Source: Legionella sp. (GTDB taxonomy: Bacteria; Pseudomonadota; Gammaproteobacteria; Legionellales; Legionellaceae). Taken from it: a stretch of DNA of 64,000 nucleotides. The stretch lies in NCBI GenBank assembly GCA_030158115.1, contig JAOATK010000035.1, positions 62,001 to 126,000 of the forward strand, written 5' to 3'. Both the position numbers and the translations under genes were made by a program. The notes beneath the pieces were generated by a model that saw nothing but the letters and a program-made list of their open reading frames with translations, was not told the DNA's origin and ran no database searches. This document shows, piece after piece, positions 29,703-39,477 of the stretch (positions within the stretch are counted from its first letter, which is position 1; each line of letters opens with the position of its first letter).

Positions 29703-30803
29703 ATGACTCTATACATAGGCTTAATGTCAGGGACTAGCATGGATGGAATTGATGCGGCTCTTGTGGATGTGACGACCAATGAACTGCTTTGCGGGATTAC
29801 TAAAAAATACAGTGATGATATCAAAGAACGCATTGATCGCTTGCTTGCAAGCCCAAAGGTAAGTTTAGCATCCCTCTGTCAGCTAAATACTTTGATTGGG
29901 CGTGAATTTGCTGCTGCAGCTAACGAACTTTTACATCAAGTAAAACGATCTTCTGCGGAGATTTGTGCCATAGGAAGTCACGGTCAAACTGTTTGTCATA
30001 ATACAAATGATGCTATTCCATATACCTTGCAATTGGGTTGTGGTCACACGATTTCTTCTTTAACAAACATGACAGTTGTTGCCGATTTTCGTACTCGTGA
30101 TTTGGTGAATGGAGGACAAGGTGCTCCTTTTGCACCACTTTACCATGAGGAATTATTTCGTCATAAAACACATCCTGTGGCGATAGTTAATATTGGAGGC
30201 ATTTCCAATATTAGTTTTATAGATGTGAATGAACCGACAAAAGGTTGGGATGTTGGTCCTGGAAATTGTTTGATGGATGCATGGATTTTTAAGCATTACA
30301 AAAAAGCTTATGATGCAGAGGGCGCATGGGCAAAGCAAGGAAACATCATTGAACCGTTATTAACACAATTACTCAATGATCCTGCTATCTTGCTGCCAGC
30401 TCCAAAGAGCTTTGGAAAAGAATATTTTTCGTTGACGTGGTTGGAGTCCTACTTAAAGCCACACTACAATTCGACAGATGTGCAAACAACCTTACTGGCG
30501 CTCACCGCGAAGACCATTGCCACTACAATTATTCATGAAAAAAAAGAAGTTAAAGAACTCTATTTATGTGGTGGAGGAGCCCATAACCTTGCTTTAAAGG
30601 AAATTCTTATTGATTTATTGCCCCAAATTGCTGTAAAAAGTAGTGCTGAAATAGGTGTGGATCCTGATTATTTGGAAGCGATGATGTTTGCCTGGTTGGC
30701 TGCACAAACCTTGAATGATAAGAGGGTGGATTTGACTGCTATTACGGGATCCAAAGAGCCAGTAATTTTAGGCGCTATATACCCTCACTTTAACTTAAAA
30801 TGA
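29703..30803 (+). CDS. anmK: Anhydro-N-acetylmuramic acid kinase AnmK
   Basis: AnmK cleaves and phosphorylates 1,6-anhydro-MurNAc in peptidoglycan recycling. It has 366 residues. The N-terminal MSGTSMDGIDAALVD phosphate motif, GSHGQTVCHN, GGISNIS, GWDVGPGNCLMDAW and CGGGAHN are all present, so the ASKHA-fold active site is complete. It stands alone behind a palindromic element. Confidence 0.95.
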   Translation: MTLYIGLMSGTSMDGIDAALVDVTTNELLCGITKKYSDDIKERIDRLLASPKVSLASLCQLNTLIGREFAAAANELLHQVKRSSAEICAIGSHGQTVCHNTNDAIPYTLQLGCGHTISSLTNMTVVADFRTRDLVNGGQGAPFAPLYHEELFRHKTHPVAIVNIGGISNISFIDVNEPTKGWDVGPGNCLMDAWIFKHYKKAYDAEGAWAKQGNIIEPLLTQLLNDPAILLPAPKSFGKEYFSLTWLESYLKPHYNSTDVQTTLLALTAKTIATTIIHEKKEVKELYLCGGGAHNLALKEILIDLLPQIAVKSSAEIGVDPDYLEAMMFAWLAAQTLNDKRVDLTAITGSKEPVILGAIYPHFNLK

Positions 30804-30831
30804 TTGACAAACTAATTTAGGATAAGCTTAA

Positions 30832-32160
30832 ATGGGAAATTCACAAGGGAGTGACTACAAATTGAGCCATTATTGTACTGAAACAACAAACCCCGATACA
30901 CGTGGTAGCCTTTCTACTGCTTACTTTATATTTTTTCTTGCAGCCTCTTTTTATCTCTATGAATTCATTCTTCAAGTAGCTCCTAGCGTGATGGCTGAGT
31001 CAATGATGCAAACTTTTGGTGTGTCAGGAGAAGGTTTTGGTGTTATTTCTGCTTTTTATTTTTATGCTTATGCACCAGCTCAACTGCCAGCAGGCGTTTT
31101 GTACGATCGTTACGGTCCACGAAAATTAATGACTGTTGCGATTATTCTGTGTGCCCTGGGCTCTGCTTTTTTTGCGTCTACTGATAGTATTTTGACGGCT
31201 TGTATTGGTAGATTCCTCATAGGGATTGGTTCTGCTTTTTCTTTTATTGGGGTTTTAGTTTTAGTATCTCGTTGGTTCCCTCCCTATTATTTTGCAATTT
31301 TGGCCGGAGTGGCACAGTTAATGAGTTCGGTTGGTGCCATGTTTGGTGAAATGCCTTTAGCCTATTTAATTCAACACGTAGGTTGGCGCAATGCGAGCTT
31401 TATTTTATCATTGGTTGGCTTTATCTTAGCTGGTTTTTTCTGGGTGTATATTCGCGATTACCCTCATCAACAAAATCAAACCAAGCCGCAACATTATCTT
31501 CGTGATGAATGGAAACGACTTATAGCGGTATGTAAACACGCACATACATGGATTATAGGCGGCTATGCTTTTGCTATTTGGACTCCAATTGCTGTATTTG
31601 CTGCGTTATGGGGCGTGCCTTACTTGCAAGAAAAATTTCAAATTAGTGTGGTTGTAGCTTCTGGCCTATGCAGCATGATTTGGATTGGTATTGGAATTGG
31701 TAGTCCTTTATTGGGGTGGCTAAGTGATAAAATTGAAAGCCGGCGTATTGCTTTAATTATTAGTGCGGCCTTAGGTTTATTTGCTACCTTAATATTGCTT
31801 TATATGCCAGGTTTAACTTACGGATGGGCGCCTCTTATTTTATTAATCTTAGGTTTAGGTGCTGGTGGTCAAACAGTGAGTTTTGCTGTGGTAAAGGAAA
31901 ATAACTCACCAGAATTAGTAGGTACTGCTTCGGGATTTAATAATCTTTCAGTATTAATTGGCGGCGCTATTTTCCAACCTTTAGTAGGCTATATTTTGCA
32001 ACATCATACCAGTGGATGGCATGTTGTTAATGGCGTGCATATTTATGACGTCAATAGCTATCAAACAGCCTTATTGGTTATGCCATTATGCTTTCTAGCG
32101 GCTTTAATTATTTCTGCATTTGCAATTAAAGAGTCTCATCCTGCAAGGGTCATAGCGTAG
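30832..32160 (+). CDS. MFS transporter, substrate unknown (Pht-like candidate)
   Basis: The protein has 442 residues and 12 predicted membrane segments, after a polar 30-residue N-terminus. The loop 2-3 motif GVLYDRYGPRKLM marks the major facilitator superfamily. The first helix EFILQVAPSVMAE and FGVISAFYFYAYAPAQLP resemble the phagosomal transporter (Pht) group that Legionella uses to import amino acids and nucleosides, but this subgroup cannot be proven by eye. It converges with the MdfA-like gene. Confidence 0.8.
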   Translation: MGNSQGSDYKLSHYCTETTNPDTRGSLSTAYFIFFLAASFYLYEFILQVAPSVMAESMMQTFGVSGEGFGVISAFYFYAYAPAQLPAGVLYDRYGPRKLMTVAIILCALGSAFFASTDSILTACIGRFLIGIGSAFSFIGVLVLVSRWFPPYYFAILAGVAQLMSSVGAMFGEMPLAYLIQHVGWRNASFILSLVGFILAGFFWVYIRDYPHQQNQTKPQHYLRDEWKRLIAVCKHAHTWIIGGYAFAIWTPIAVFAALWGVPYLQEKFQISVVVASGLCSMIWIGIGIGSPLLGWLSDKIESRRIALIISAALGLFATLILLYMPGLTYGWAPLILLILGLGAGGQTVSFAVVKENNSPELVGTASGFNNLSVLIGGAIFQPLVGYILQHHTSGWHVVNGVHIYDVNSYQTALLVMPLCFLAALIISAFAIKESHPARVIA

Positions 32161-32169
32161 TTAAATAGA

Positions 32170-32193
32170 TAGGTTGGGTACGACCCAGCCTAC
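32170..32193. repeat. Short palindromic element at the MdfA-like gene's stop codon
   Basis: TAGGTTGGGT (32170-32179) and ACCCAGCCTA (32183-32192) pair with one mismatch around a 3-base loop. On the minus strand the element reads GTAGGCTGGGTCGTACCC and its TAG is the stop codon of the MdfA-like gene. It is nearly identical to the palindrome at 60947-60972. Confidence 0.75.
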
Positions 32194-33425
32194 TCTTTAC
32201 TTTTAATCCAAAGAGCCAATCCCACAAACAGAAAGAAGAGCGCCTGAACTGCATTGCAATATAATCCAAAATAGAGGTTATTGTGAGTCTGATAAAATAG
32301 ATTCCCGACTTCTGTTCCTAACGCGCCGATAATCATCACACTCAAGCTAATTAAGGCAGAAGCAGTTCCTTTACTCACTGATGTAACAAACAGACAAAAT
32401 CGATTTAAAGGCGCATTAATGATGCTCAAAGCAAAAAAATAAATAATGATTCCAGGAATTAAATGGATGTACTTGTTTCCAAATAAATAGGGAAGCAGTG
32501 ACATCAAAATAGCTCCGACAAACATGATAAAACACCCTATAAAAAGAATGTGGTTCATTTCGTATTTGTAGGTTAATCGATGCAAAAACCAATTACCAAA
32601 AATTGTAGCGCCAAATACAGGAATTTGCCAAAGACCATATTCAATTACTGTTAACTTTGCTTCGGCAATGAGCATTAAAGGAGCTAGTGCTATCCACGCC
32701 AAACAAGGGATACCAACAGTTCCTATTGCCAAAATACTGCATAAAAACACTTTGTTTTTCAGCAATTCCAGATAATTTTTTAAAATGGTATTAGCAGAAA
32801 ATTTGCTTTTTGGAATGATTTCACCATTTGTTTTTCTTTGCCCTATAGGTTCGGGCATATAGCGCCATAATCCCCAACAAGTGACAAGGGCACCTAGTGC
32901 AATGGTTACAAAAATATAACGCCATGAGGTGTAGTGAATGACAATAGCGCCCAAAAGAGGCCCTAGTAAGGGCGCAAGAATAGCCGCATTGGACATAATC
33001 GCAATCAAACGAATAGCATCCATTTCCTCAAAAATTTCTTGGATTGTAGCGTAGCCAATAACGCCAATAAAACATAAACCCATTCCTTGAAAGAAACGAG
33101 CTATTAAAAATTGATCCATTGAGTTTGAGCAAGCAATCAAAATGGTAAAAAGAAAAAACAAACAGGACCCAAGTAACATCATGGGACGTCTGCCATAACT
33201 GTCCGATATGGGGCCTAATATAATTTGTAAGCTTGCTCCGCCAAGCATGTAGATAGTAAGGGAGGTAGCAACCACTGATTCAGAGGCATTAAATGATTTC
33301 ACAACCTGTAGCATCCCGGGCATGATCATGTCGTTAGCAATGTAGGTTAAAAATTCATACATTACTAAAAAGAAGGCAAAGATCATGGCCTGTTTTTTAG
33401 TGATAGGGATCAGTGGGTTGGACAT
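32190..33425 (-). CDS. mdfA: MdfA-like multidrug efflux MFS transporter
   Basis: This proton-driven drug exporter of the inner membrane has 411 residues and 12 predicted membrane segments. The first helix YEFLTYIANDMIMPGM matches E. coli MdfA, including both membrane acidic residues (Glu26 and Asp34 equivalents) used for drug and proton binding. GPISDSYGRRPMM is the loop 2-3 motif, and GLCFIGVIGYATIQEIFEE closely follows the MdfA sequence. The drug range is unknown. Transcription converges with the other MFS gene. Confidence 0.85.
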   Translation of the reverse strand: MSNPLIPITKKQAMIFAFFLVMYEFLTYIANDMIMPGMLQVVKSFNASESVVATSLTIYMLGGASLQIILGPISDSYGRRPMMLLGSCLFFLFTILIACSNSMDQFLIARFFQGMGLCFIGVIGYATIQEIFEEMDAIRLIAIMSNAAILAPLLGPLLGAIVIHYTSWRYIFVTIALGALVTCWGLWRYMPEPIGQRKTNGEIIPKSKFSANTILKNYLELLKNKVFLCSILAIGTVGIPCLAWIALAPLMLIAEAKLTVIEYGLWQIPVFGATIFGNWFLHRLTYKYEMNHILFIGCFIMFVGAILMSLLPYLFGNKYIHLIPGIIIYFFALSIINAPLNRFCLFVTSVSKGTASALISLSVMIIGALGTEVGNLFYQTHNNLYFGLYCNAVQALFFLFVGLALWIKSKE

Positions 33426-33471
33426 AGTGTAAGACCTAGGTTATTAATGTTTAATGTAGCCACGAACTGTG

Positions 33472-33529
33472 GCCTGGATGAAGCGAAGCCCCTGCGTTGA
33501 TCCGGGAGTGCGCTTCGCTTCATCCAGGC
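33472..33529. repeat. REP-like palindrome with 18-base perfect arms
   Basis: GCCTGGATGAAGCGAAGC (33472-33489) pairs perfectly with GCTTCGCTTCATCCAGGC (33512-33529) around a 22-base middle that contains GATCCGGGAG. It lies in the 177-base gap between the MdfA-like gene and the exonuclease gene, upstream of the first. It belongs to the same family as 18487-18570. Confidence 0.85.
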
Positions 33530-33602
33530 TAACTTTTCTATTATATTGTATAGTTCATTACTGTGGTTATTGCGAGTTAATTTGATGAGGACCTTTTATA
33601 AT

Positions 33603-34373
33603 TTAACGCATATGATTTAAAAATTCTTGTAAATGACTTTTTTCTTTTTCGGAACACAAGTAATTTTTTAACTGTTCCAGTGAAAGCGTATATTCTTCCT
33701 GGGTAATCAGGCCACGTATTAATTCAAAACGTAAATACACGCAATAGGTATTTAAGACATCCGTTTCACAATAATCACGAATATTTTTTATTTGGCCTGC
33801 CAAGTAGTTTTCCCATACTTTGGAGCCACTCATTCCCATTTTTCCAGGAAAACCTAGCATTGTAGAAATATCATCTAAGGGTGCAAATGCCTTATTTTGG
33901 TATCCTGCAATAACGTCCATGAGATCCAAATGACGCGCATGAAAGCGACTTAAATAATTATTCCAACGAAAATTTTGTTGATTTTCTCCTGATTCCCAGT
34001 AAGTAGGGGCTGCAATACCATGTAATAAAGCTCGATAGTGTAAAACAGGTAGATCAAATCCACTCCCATTCCAGCTCACTAAGGTAGGGGTGTGTTTATC
34101 AATTCCTGCGAAAAAACGTGTAATTAATTCCTTTTCATCAGAAGACTCATCGCCAAGAGACCATACTTTTATCTGTGAACCATGACTTAATACTAAAGAA
34201 ATGGCACAAATTTTTTGTTGGTAATGCGGAAGAAAATCATTGCCAACCTTTGCTCGTCTTAACGCAAATAAGGCTTGAGCGGTATCCTCATCAGATAATC
34301 CTTGTAAATCGTATAAAGTGCGTCCTGATTCAATATCAGGAATAGTTTCTATATCAAATACAAGAACAGTCAT
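33603..34373 (-). CDS. Predicted 3'-5' exonuclease (PolB-like DEDDy family)
   Basis: The 256-residue protein resembles the stand-alone exonuclease domain of family B DNA polymerases. Exo I is VFDIETIPD at residues 4-12, Exo II is SWNGSGFDLPVL, and Exo III is YCETDVLNTYCVYL, giving the DEDD residues with a Tyr in the last motif. Function in repair or RNA processing is not established for this family. It stands alone on the minus strand, with an inverted repeat between it and the next gene. Confidence 0.87.
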   Translation of the reverse strand: MTVLVFDIETIPDIESGRTLYDLQGLSDEDTAQALFALRRAKVGNDFLPHYQQKICAISLVLSHGSQIKVWSLGDESSDEKELITRFFAGIDKHTPTLVSWNGSGFDLPVLHYRALLHGIAAPTYWESGENQQNFRWNNYLSRFHARHLDLMDVIAGYQNKAFAPLDDISTMLGFPGKMGMSGSKVWENYLAGQIKNIRDYCETDVLNTYCVYLRFELIRGLITQEEYTLSLEQLKNYLCSEKEKSHLQEFLNHMR

Positions 34374-34432
34374 GGTAACTACTTAGTTTTAATGAGGAAT
34401 TATGAAAGTCTAACATGGGCTAAGATCAAATT

Positions 34433-34513
34433 GTAGCACTTGATAAAGTGCAAGCGTAACCAAGTATTGGGAAACACTACCCCCTGATTGTGTATGTACT
34501 TTATCAAGACTAC
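34433..34513. repeat. 81-base inverted repeat with GTAG...CTAC ends
   Basis: Arms at 34433-34449 and 34498-34513 share CTTGATAAAGT / ACTTTATCAAG exactly and the outer GTAG / CTAC, with one small bulge. The 48-base middle has no obvious coding content. It sits between the divergent exonuclease and lipoprotein genes, so it could overlap their promoters. Confidence 0.65.
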
Positions 34514-34574
34514 ATTTACGTAGATTGCACCTGTTAAATTTGTTAGAATATTGTTTTACTTATTGATTGCTCTT

Positions 34575-35159
34575 ATGAATTTCAAATTACGCGCTATCAT
34601 TTTTGTTCTATGTATTTTATCGCTTAATGCCTGCGTGAGTCCGCCGCCGCCTTCTGATTTAAATAACGTATGCAATATTTTTAGACAATACCCAAGTTGG
34701 TATAAACATGCCAAAGATGTGGAGAGACGGTGGAGGGTGCCAGTTCCAGTACAAATGGCGATTATTCATCAAGAGTCAAAATTTGATGCGCATGCGCGGC
34801 CGCCGCGAACTAAATTATTTTTCGTGATTCCCTGGAAAAGGCCTACCACTGCTACTGGATATGCTCAAGCATTGCATGGAACATGGAAAGAGTATAAACA
34901 AAGTAATGGTGGTTTATTATCGTCTCGTCATAGTTTCGCGGATGGGGTCGACTTTATTGGTTGGTACGCTAATATAGCGCACAGAAGGGCGGGTATTAAC
35001 CGATCAGATGCCTATCCTCTCTACTTAGCATATCATGAGGGTGTGGGCGGTTATCAACGCAAAACTTATTTAAGAAAAGCATGGCTAATGCCAGTTGCTC
35101 GCAAAGTAGAAGCTCGTTCACAGCTTTATGCGACGCAATTAAATTCATGTAAGCCTTAG
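34575..35159 (+). CDS. Transglycosylase-like lipoprotein
   Basis: With the ATG at 34575 the protein has 194 residues. It begins with a lipoprotein signal and lipobox LSLNAC (Cys20). A lysozyme-like SLT fold is suggested by MAIIHQESKFD, whose Glu67 would be the catalytic acid, and by ATGYAQALHGTWKEY, the counterpart of the GLMQ region in lytic transglycosylases. The late LAYHEGVGGY fits the same family. It would act on peptidoglycan from the inner leaflet of the outer membrane. An ATG-less extension to 34551 is open but unlikely. Confidence 0.8.
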   Translation: MNFKLRAIIFVLCILSLNACVSPPPPSDLNNVCNIFRQYPSWYKHAKDVERRWRVPVPVQMAIIHQESKFDAHARPPRTKLFFVIPWKRPTTATGYAQALHGTWKEYKQSNGGLLSSRHSFADGVDFIGWYANIAHRRAGINRSDAYPLYLAYHEGVGGYQRKTYLRKAWLMPVARKVEARSQLYATQLNSCKP

Positions 35160-35219
35160 TTAGTGAAGCTACGGATTATTTATAAAATATAATTGAATTT
35201 GTCATTAAGGAGTTTTTGG

Positions 35220-35876
35220 ATGCGATTAATGCTTTTGGGTGGGCCGGGTGCAGGAAAAGGAACCCAGGCTTTGCGATTAATTGAACGTTATAAAATACCA
35301 CAAATTTCGACCGGTGATATGTTACGAGCTGCTATTGCACAAGGAACCCCTTTAGGTTTAAGTGCTAAGAAAATTATGGAAGCAGGTGGGTTGGTTTCTG
35401 ATGATATTATTATTGGTTTGGTTAAAGAACGTTTAAAAAACAGTGATTGTGACAATGGTTTTTTATTTGATGGTTTTCCTAGAACCTTGGTTCAGGCAGA
35501 TGCGTTAAAAGAAGCAGGGGTTTATTTAGATCATGTCATTGAAATTTCAGTCGATGATAATGAAATCATTAAACGCATTAGTGGACGAAGGACTCATCAA
35601 CCTTCAGGTCGTGTTTATCATATTGTGAATCAACCACCTAAACAAGAAGGGCTTGATGATCTAACTGGTGAGCCACTAATTCAGCGCGAAGATGATAAAG
35701 AAGAAACCGTAAAAAAACGATTGGAAGTGTATCGAGATCAAACAGCCCCTTTGATTAATTACTATAAATCATGGTCTGAGAGTGGGGATGCCAAAGCGCC
35801 TGGATTTCATCGTGTTTCAGGCACAGGTAATGTAGATGATGTATTTCATGAAATTATCAATTCACTTGAACATTAA
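35220..35876 (+). CDS. adk: Adenylate kinase
   Basis: Adk interconverts ATP + AMP and 2 ADP. From the ATG at 35220, preceded by AAGGAG, it has 218 residues of the long-LID type. The P-loop is [11 protein letters not shown], the AMP site includes STGDMLRAA, and DGFPRT is present. The LID contains [13 protein letters not shown] without the zinc cysteines. The upstream in-frame extension to 35193 is noncoding. A thioredoxin-like gene follows after 9 bases. Confidence 0.97.
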   Translation: MRLMLLGGPGAGKGTQALRLIERYKIPQISTGDMLRAAIAQGTPLGLSAKKIMEAGGLVSDDIIIGLVKERLKNSDCDNGFLFDGFPRTLVQADALKEAGVYLDHVIEISVDDNEIIKRISGRRTHQPSGRVYHIVNQPPKQEGLDDLTGEPLIQREDDKEETVKKRLEVYRDQTAPLINYYKSWSESGDAKAPGFHRVSGTGNVDDVFHEIINSLEH

Positions 35877-35885
35877 GGATAAGAT

Positions 35886-36251
35886 ATGCTCAGTCAAAAT
35901 ATAACAAGTGCTGAATTTGAATCACTAACTAATGAAAATAACATAGTATTTGTTGATTTTTGGGCTGATTGGTGTGCCCCTTGTAAACAGTTTTCAAAAA
36001 TTTACGAGCAAGTGGCTGAACAGTTTCCTAATATAAAATTTGCAAAAGTTAATATTGAGGCCGAGCAAGAATTAGCTGATTTTTTTGAAATACGTTCCAT
36101 TCCTCATCTGATGGTATTTAAGGAAGGCATTGCTATTTATTCCAATGCAGGGAGCATGCCTGCTTCCACGTTAAATGAATTAGTGGAGCAGGCTTTGGCT
36201 GCAGATGTTACTGCAATAAAGGCTCAGCTGGAGCAAGAGGATAAGCAATAG
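35886..36251 (+). CDS. Thioredoxin family protein
   Basis: The protein has 121 residues and a complete thioredoxin fold. The redox centre DWCAPCKQF differs from the usual WCGPC by Ala for Gly, and the cis-Pro loop is SIPHLMVFKEG. There is no signal peptide, so it is cytoplasmic. The C-terminus has a charged 15-residue extension. It probably shares a transcript with adk, 9 bases upstream. Whether it is the main thioredoxin or a side paralogue cannot be told. Confidence 0.9.
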   Translation: MLSQNITSAEFESLTNENNIVFVDFWADWCAPCKQFSKIYEQVAEQFPNIKFAKVNIEAEQELADFFEIRSIPHLMVFKEGIAIYSNAGSMPASTLNELVEQALAADVTAIKAQLEQEDKQ

Positions 36252-36271
36252 GTATATACCCAGGCTATTAT

Positions 36272-37846
36272 TTAATACGTAGCCTGATTGCTTGCAACCA
36301 GGGGGTTCTCCAAATGAGAATGTGTGTCGCAACTCTCCTGGTTGCAAGCAGTCATGCCACCCATGATGGTTTGTTCGAGGTAGTGCTCTAATTCTTTTTT
36401 GCTAGCTGCATCCATGACCAAATCTAGTTTGGTGCGACGCTTGAGTATATCATCACTGCTTTGTGCCCATTCCTCTGCAATTAAATAATCTACTTCCACT
36501 TGGTATAAACCGTAGCCGAATTTTTTCCCTAAAGATTTTTCATTGCTACAATTCATTAAAAATTTTTCCATACAGGTTCCATAAGTTTGTAAATATCGCT
36601 GGAGCACTTCAGGGTTCAACCAGTGATATTTTTCTTTTGCATGAGATGTATACTGTTTAAAATCCATCTGTTCAAAAGAGGCGCCTGGTAGAGAGCTTAC
36701 TGCGGTAATGGATTCATGCATATGGGGAAAAACAGGTGCTAATTGACCAACGACGTCTTCTGCTAATTGGCGATAGGTCGTAATTTTCCCACCATAGATA
36801 GTCACTATTGGGGCTGGTGCTTGATTAAATTCATAATAATAATCACGACTTAGCGATTTAGCTTCTTTTCCTTCGTTGGCCAGCAGCGCTCGAATACCAC
36901 TCCAAGTATAAAGAATGTCTTCTTCGCTTAAATTAGTTTTAAAATATTGATTGACTAAATGTACTAAATAACAGGTTTCCTCAGCACTAATATGAATATT
37001 TTCTAAAGGTGCTGTTATCGGGATATCTGTTGTTCCTATCATACTAAATCCATGATAAGGAATAACAAAAATAACTCGATTATCTTGGTGCTGCAAAAGG
37101 TATGCGTGATCACCTTTGTAAAGTTGGGGCACTATAATATGGCTTCCCTTAACTAGGCTAACTGCTTGCTGCTTTGTGATATGAGTTAGTTTTTCTATCG
37201 ATTTAACCCAAGGTCCTGCCGCATTAATAAGGGATTTAGCATAAAGTATTTCTATTGCTCCCATTGGGGATTGAGTTTTTATTTCCCATAGGTCATTAAT
37301 AATTTGGGTTTCTATTACGCGCGTGCGGGTTCTAATGCTTGCACCATGATTTTTGGCTTGGATAGCATTGGCAAGAGTAAGACGCGCGTCATCTGTCATG
37401 GCGTCATAAAACAAGAAACCTTGATCTAAATTGTTTTTTAAAGGAGCAAAGTATTCGCTTTTCTTTTTTCTATTAATACCTTGAGATGTAGGTAAACGAT
37501 TTTTCCCACTTAAGTGATCATAGATGAACAAGCCTAAACGTAAAAACCAAGCAGGGCGCATATGCTTTTGATAGGGTAATACTAATGCTTGTGGGTGAAC
37601 CAAATGAGGTGCTAAATCCAGTAGTCTTTGTCTCTCGGTGATGGCTTTTTTTACCATGCCAAATTCAAAGTTCTCTAAATATCTCAAGCCTCCATGAATA
37701 AGCTTTGTGCTACTAGATGAGGTTTTTGATGCTAAATCATCCTGCTCCAAAAGAACAACAGATAAACCTCTTAACGCGGCATCCGCAGCACAACCGCAAC
37801 CATTAATGCCGCCGCCAATAACAGCAACGTCAAAAACTGTATCCAT
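36272..37846 (-). CDS. glpD: Glycerol-3-phosphate dehydrogenase (aerobic, FAD)
   Basis: GlpD oxidises sn-glycerol-3-phosphate to DHAP at the inner membrane and passes electrons to quinone. It has 524 residues. The FAD-binding motif is AVIGGGINGCGCAADAALRG. SSSTKLIHGGLRYLE and GIRALLANEG belong to the family, as does the late EVDYLIAEEWAQS. No glpK or glpF gene is adjacent. It lies downstream of gltA on the minus strand, with a 46-base gap. Confidence 0.95.
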   Translation of the reverse strand: MDTVFDVAVIGGGINGCGCAADAALRGLSVVLLEQDDLASKTSSSSTKLIHGGLRYLENFEFGMVKKAITERQRLLDLAPHLVHPQALVLPYQKHMRPAWFLRLGLFIYDHLSGKNRLPTSQGINRKKKSEYFAPLKNNLDQGFLFYDAMTDDARLTLANAIQAKNHGASIRTRTRVIETQIINDLWEIKTQSPMGAIEILYAKSLINAAGPWVKSIEKLTHITKQQAVSLVKGSHIIVPQLYKGDHAYLLQHQDNRVIFVIPYHGFSMIGTTDIPITAPLENIHISAEETCYLVHLVNQYFKTNLSEEDILYTWSGIRALLANEGKEAKSLSRDYYYEFNQAPAPIVTIYGGKITTYRQLAEDVVGQLAPVFPHMHESITAVSSLPGASFEQMDFKQYTSHAKEKYHWLNPEVLQRYLQTYGTCMEKFLMNCSNEKSLGKKFGYGLYQVEVDYLIAEEWAQSSDDILKRRTKLDLVMDAASKKELEHYLEQTIMGGMTACNQESCDTHSHLENPLVASNQATY

Positions 37847-37892
37847 GTTCTGATCTCCATATCATAAAAACACGTTTAACTTAATTACATAA

Positions 37893-39164
37893 CTACATCA
37901 CATTTCTTGTTTTTTCACCAGTATATAATTGACGTGGTCGGCCAATTCTTGATTTGCTGGCAACCATTTCCATCCAGTGACTCATCCAGCCTACAGTGCG
38001 TGCTAAGGCGAAAATGACGGTAAACATATTCGTTGGTATTCCTATCGCGCTTAATGTTAAACCCGAATAAAAATCAACGTTTGGATAGAGTTTTTTCTCA
38101 ATGAAATAATCATCTTCAAGTGCAATACGCTCTAATTCCATTGCTAGTTTGAATAAAGGTGCATCTTTTGCGCCAACAGCTTCTAGAACATCATAACAGG
38201 TTTGACGCATTACTTTTGCTCTTGGATCATAGCTCTTGTATACACGATGACCAAAGCCCATTAAGCGGAAAGGGTCATTCTTATCTTTAGCTCGTTTAAT
38301 AAAATGATCAATACGGCTTATGTCACCAATTTCTTTGAGCATATTTAGACAGGCTTCATTCGCACCACCATGTGCGGGCCCCCATAAAGCACCAATACCT
38401 GCTGAAATACAAGCAAATGGATTAGCACCTGTTGAACCAGCAAGACGCACAGTAGAAGTCGACGCATTTTGTTCGTGGTCTGCGTGCAGAATGAAAATAG
38501 TATCCATGGCTTTTACTAAAACAGGATCAGGTGTTGTATCTTCTGAAGGCACACCAAACATCATATGTAAAAAGTTTTCAGCATAAGACATTTTGTTTTG
38601 TGGGTACATGTAAGGCATACCAATTGAATATTTATAACTCATGGCTGCCAACGTAGGCATTTTAGCAACTAGACGAATTGCTGAAATAAAGCGATCTTGT
38701 GCATTATTTAAATCCATCGTATCGTGATAAAACGCAGATAAAGCACCCACGATGCCTACCATAATAGCCATAGGATGTGCATCACGACGAAAACCGTTTA
38801 GGAATTGATACATTTGTTGATGTACCATGGTATGGTTGTTAATTAAATTAACGAAATCTTTCTTTTCAGTTTGATTAGGTAGTTCGCCATTTAATAAAAG
38901 ATAACTAACATCCAAAAAATCTTTTTTTTCTGCTAATTGCTCAATAGGATAGCCGCGATATAACAGGATGCCATTATCACCATCGATGTAAGTAATTTTA
39001 GATTCACAAGAAGCCGTTGATAAAAAGCCTTGATCAAAAGTAAAAACACCACTTGAACCCAGTTGGGTAATATCAATTACATCATTACCTAAAGTAGGTG
39101 TATAAATAGGTAATTCTAGAGGTTCTTGCCCTTCAATGCTGAGTTTGGCTAATTTATTGCTCAT
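37893..39164 (-). CDS. gltA: Citrate synthase (type II)
   Basis: This enzyme condenses acetyl-CoA with oxaloacetate at the entry to the TCA cycle. It has 423 residues, the size of the hexameric type II enzymes. Catalytic residues are visible in [26 protein letters not shown] and NVDFYSG, with [10 protein letters not shown] between. The N-terminal strand-rich region [12 protein letters not shown] is typical of type II. The gene is divergent from gyrA. Confidence 0.97.
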   Translation of the reverse strand: MSNKLAKLSIEGQEPLELPIYTPTLGNDVIDITQLGSSGVFTFDQGFLSTASCESKITYIDGDNGILLYRGYPIEQLAEKKDFLDVSYLLLNGELPNQTEKKDFVNLINNHTMVHQQMYQFLNGFRRDAHPMAIMVGIVGALSAFYHDTMDLNNAQDRFISAIRLVAKMPTLAAMSYKYSIGMPYMYPQNKMSYAENFLHMMFGVPSEDTTPDPVLVKAMDTIFILHADHEQNASTSTVRLAGSTGANPFACISAGIGALWGPAHGGANEACLNMLKEIGDISRIDHFIKRAKDKNDPFRLMGFGHRVYKSYDPRAKVMRQTCYDVLEAVGAKDAPLFKLAMELERIALEDDYFIEKKLYPNVDFYSGLTLSAIGIPTNMFTVIFALARTVGWMSHWMEMVASKSRIGRPRQLYTGEKTRNVM

Positions 39165-39477
39165 CGCTTCTCCTAATGCTAGGCATCTGGTTTTCTGTTT
39201 GTGGGCGAACTATATCGAAAATGAGTACTTGCAGTCAATTATAATTAATAGCACAAAGAAGCAGATTGGGCAAAGCTTCACGTGCTTCTCAATACTTATC
39301 AGAACTTTGTTGAGCGCGCCACGCTTTGCCCAGCCTACATTAGATTCATCCAGGATTACGGAGTTGCACGTGATTTCTTTAGGGAAAATATCAATTAATA
39401 GTTGAGCAGCAATTTAATTACATTGTACTGTATGATATGCTCTAACACAGAATTTATCATAAGGATACGTCCAAATC
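39165..39477. other. 313-base intergenic region between gltA and gyrA
   Basis: No gene is seen. It must hold the divergent promoters of gltA and gyrA, though no clear -35/-10 pair stands out; TATGAT near 39430 is a possible -10 for gyrA. A palindromic repeat occupies 39261-39338, followed by a half copy of another (TTCATCCAGGATTACG near 39345-39360). Confidence 0.8.
39261..39338. repeat. Palindromic element upstream of gyrA
   Basis: TGGGCAAAGC (39267-39276) pairs exactly with GCTTTGCCCA (39323-39332). The right edge CCCAGCCTAC is the same as that of the element at 32170-32193, so it appears to be a longer member of that family with a different centre. Confidence 0.7.
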
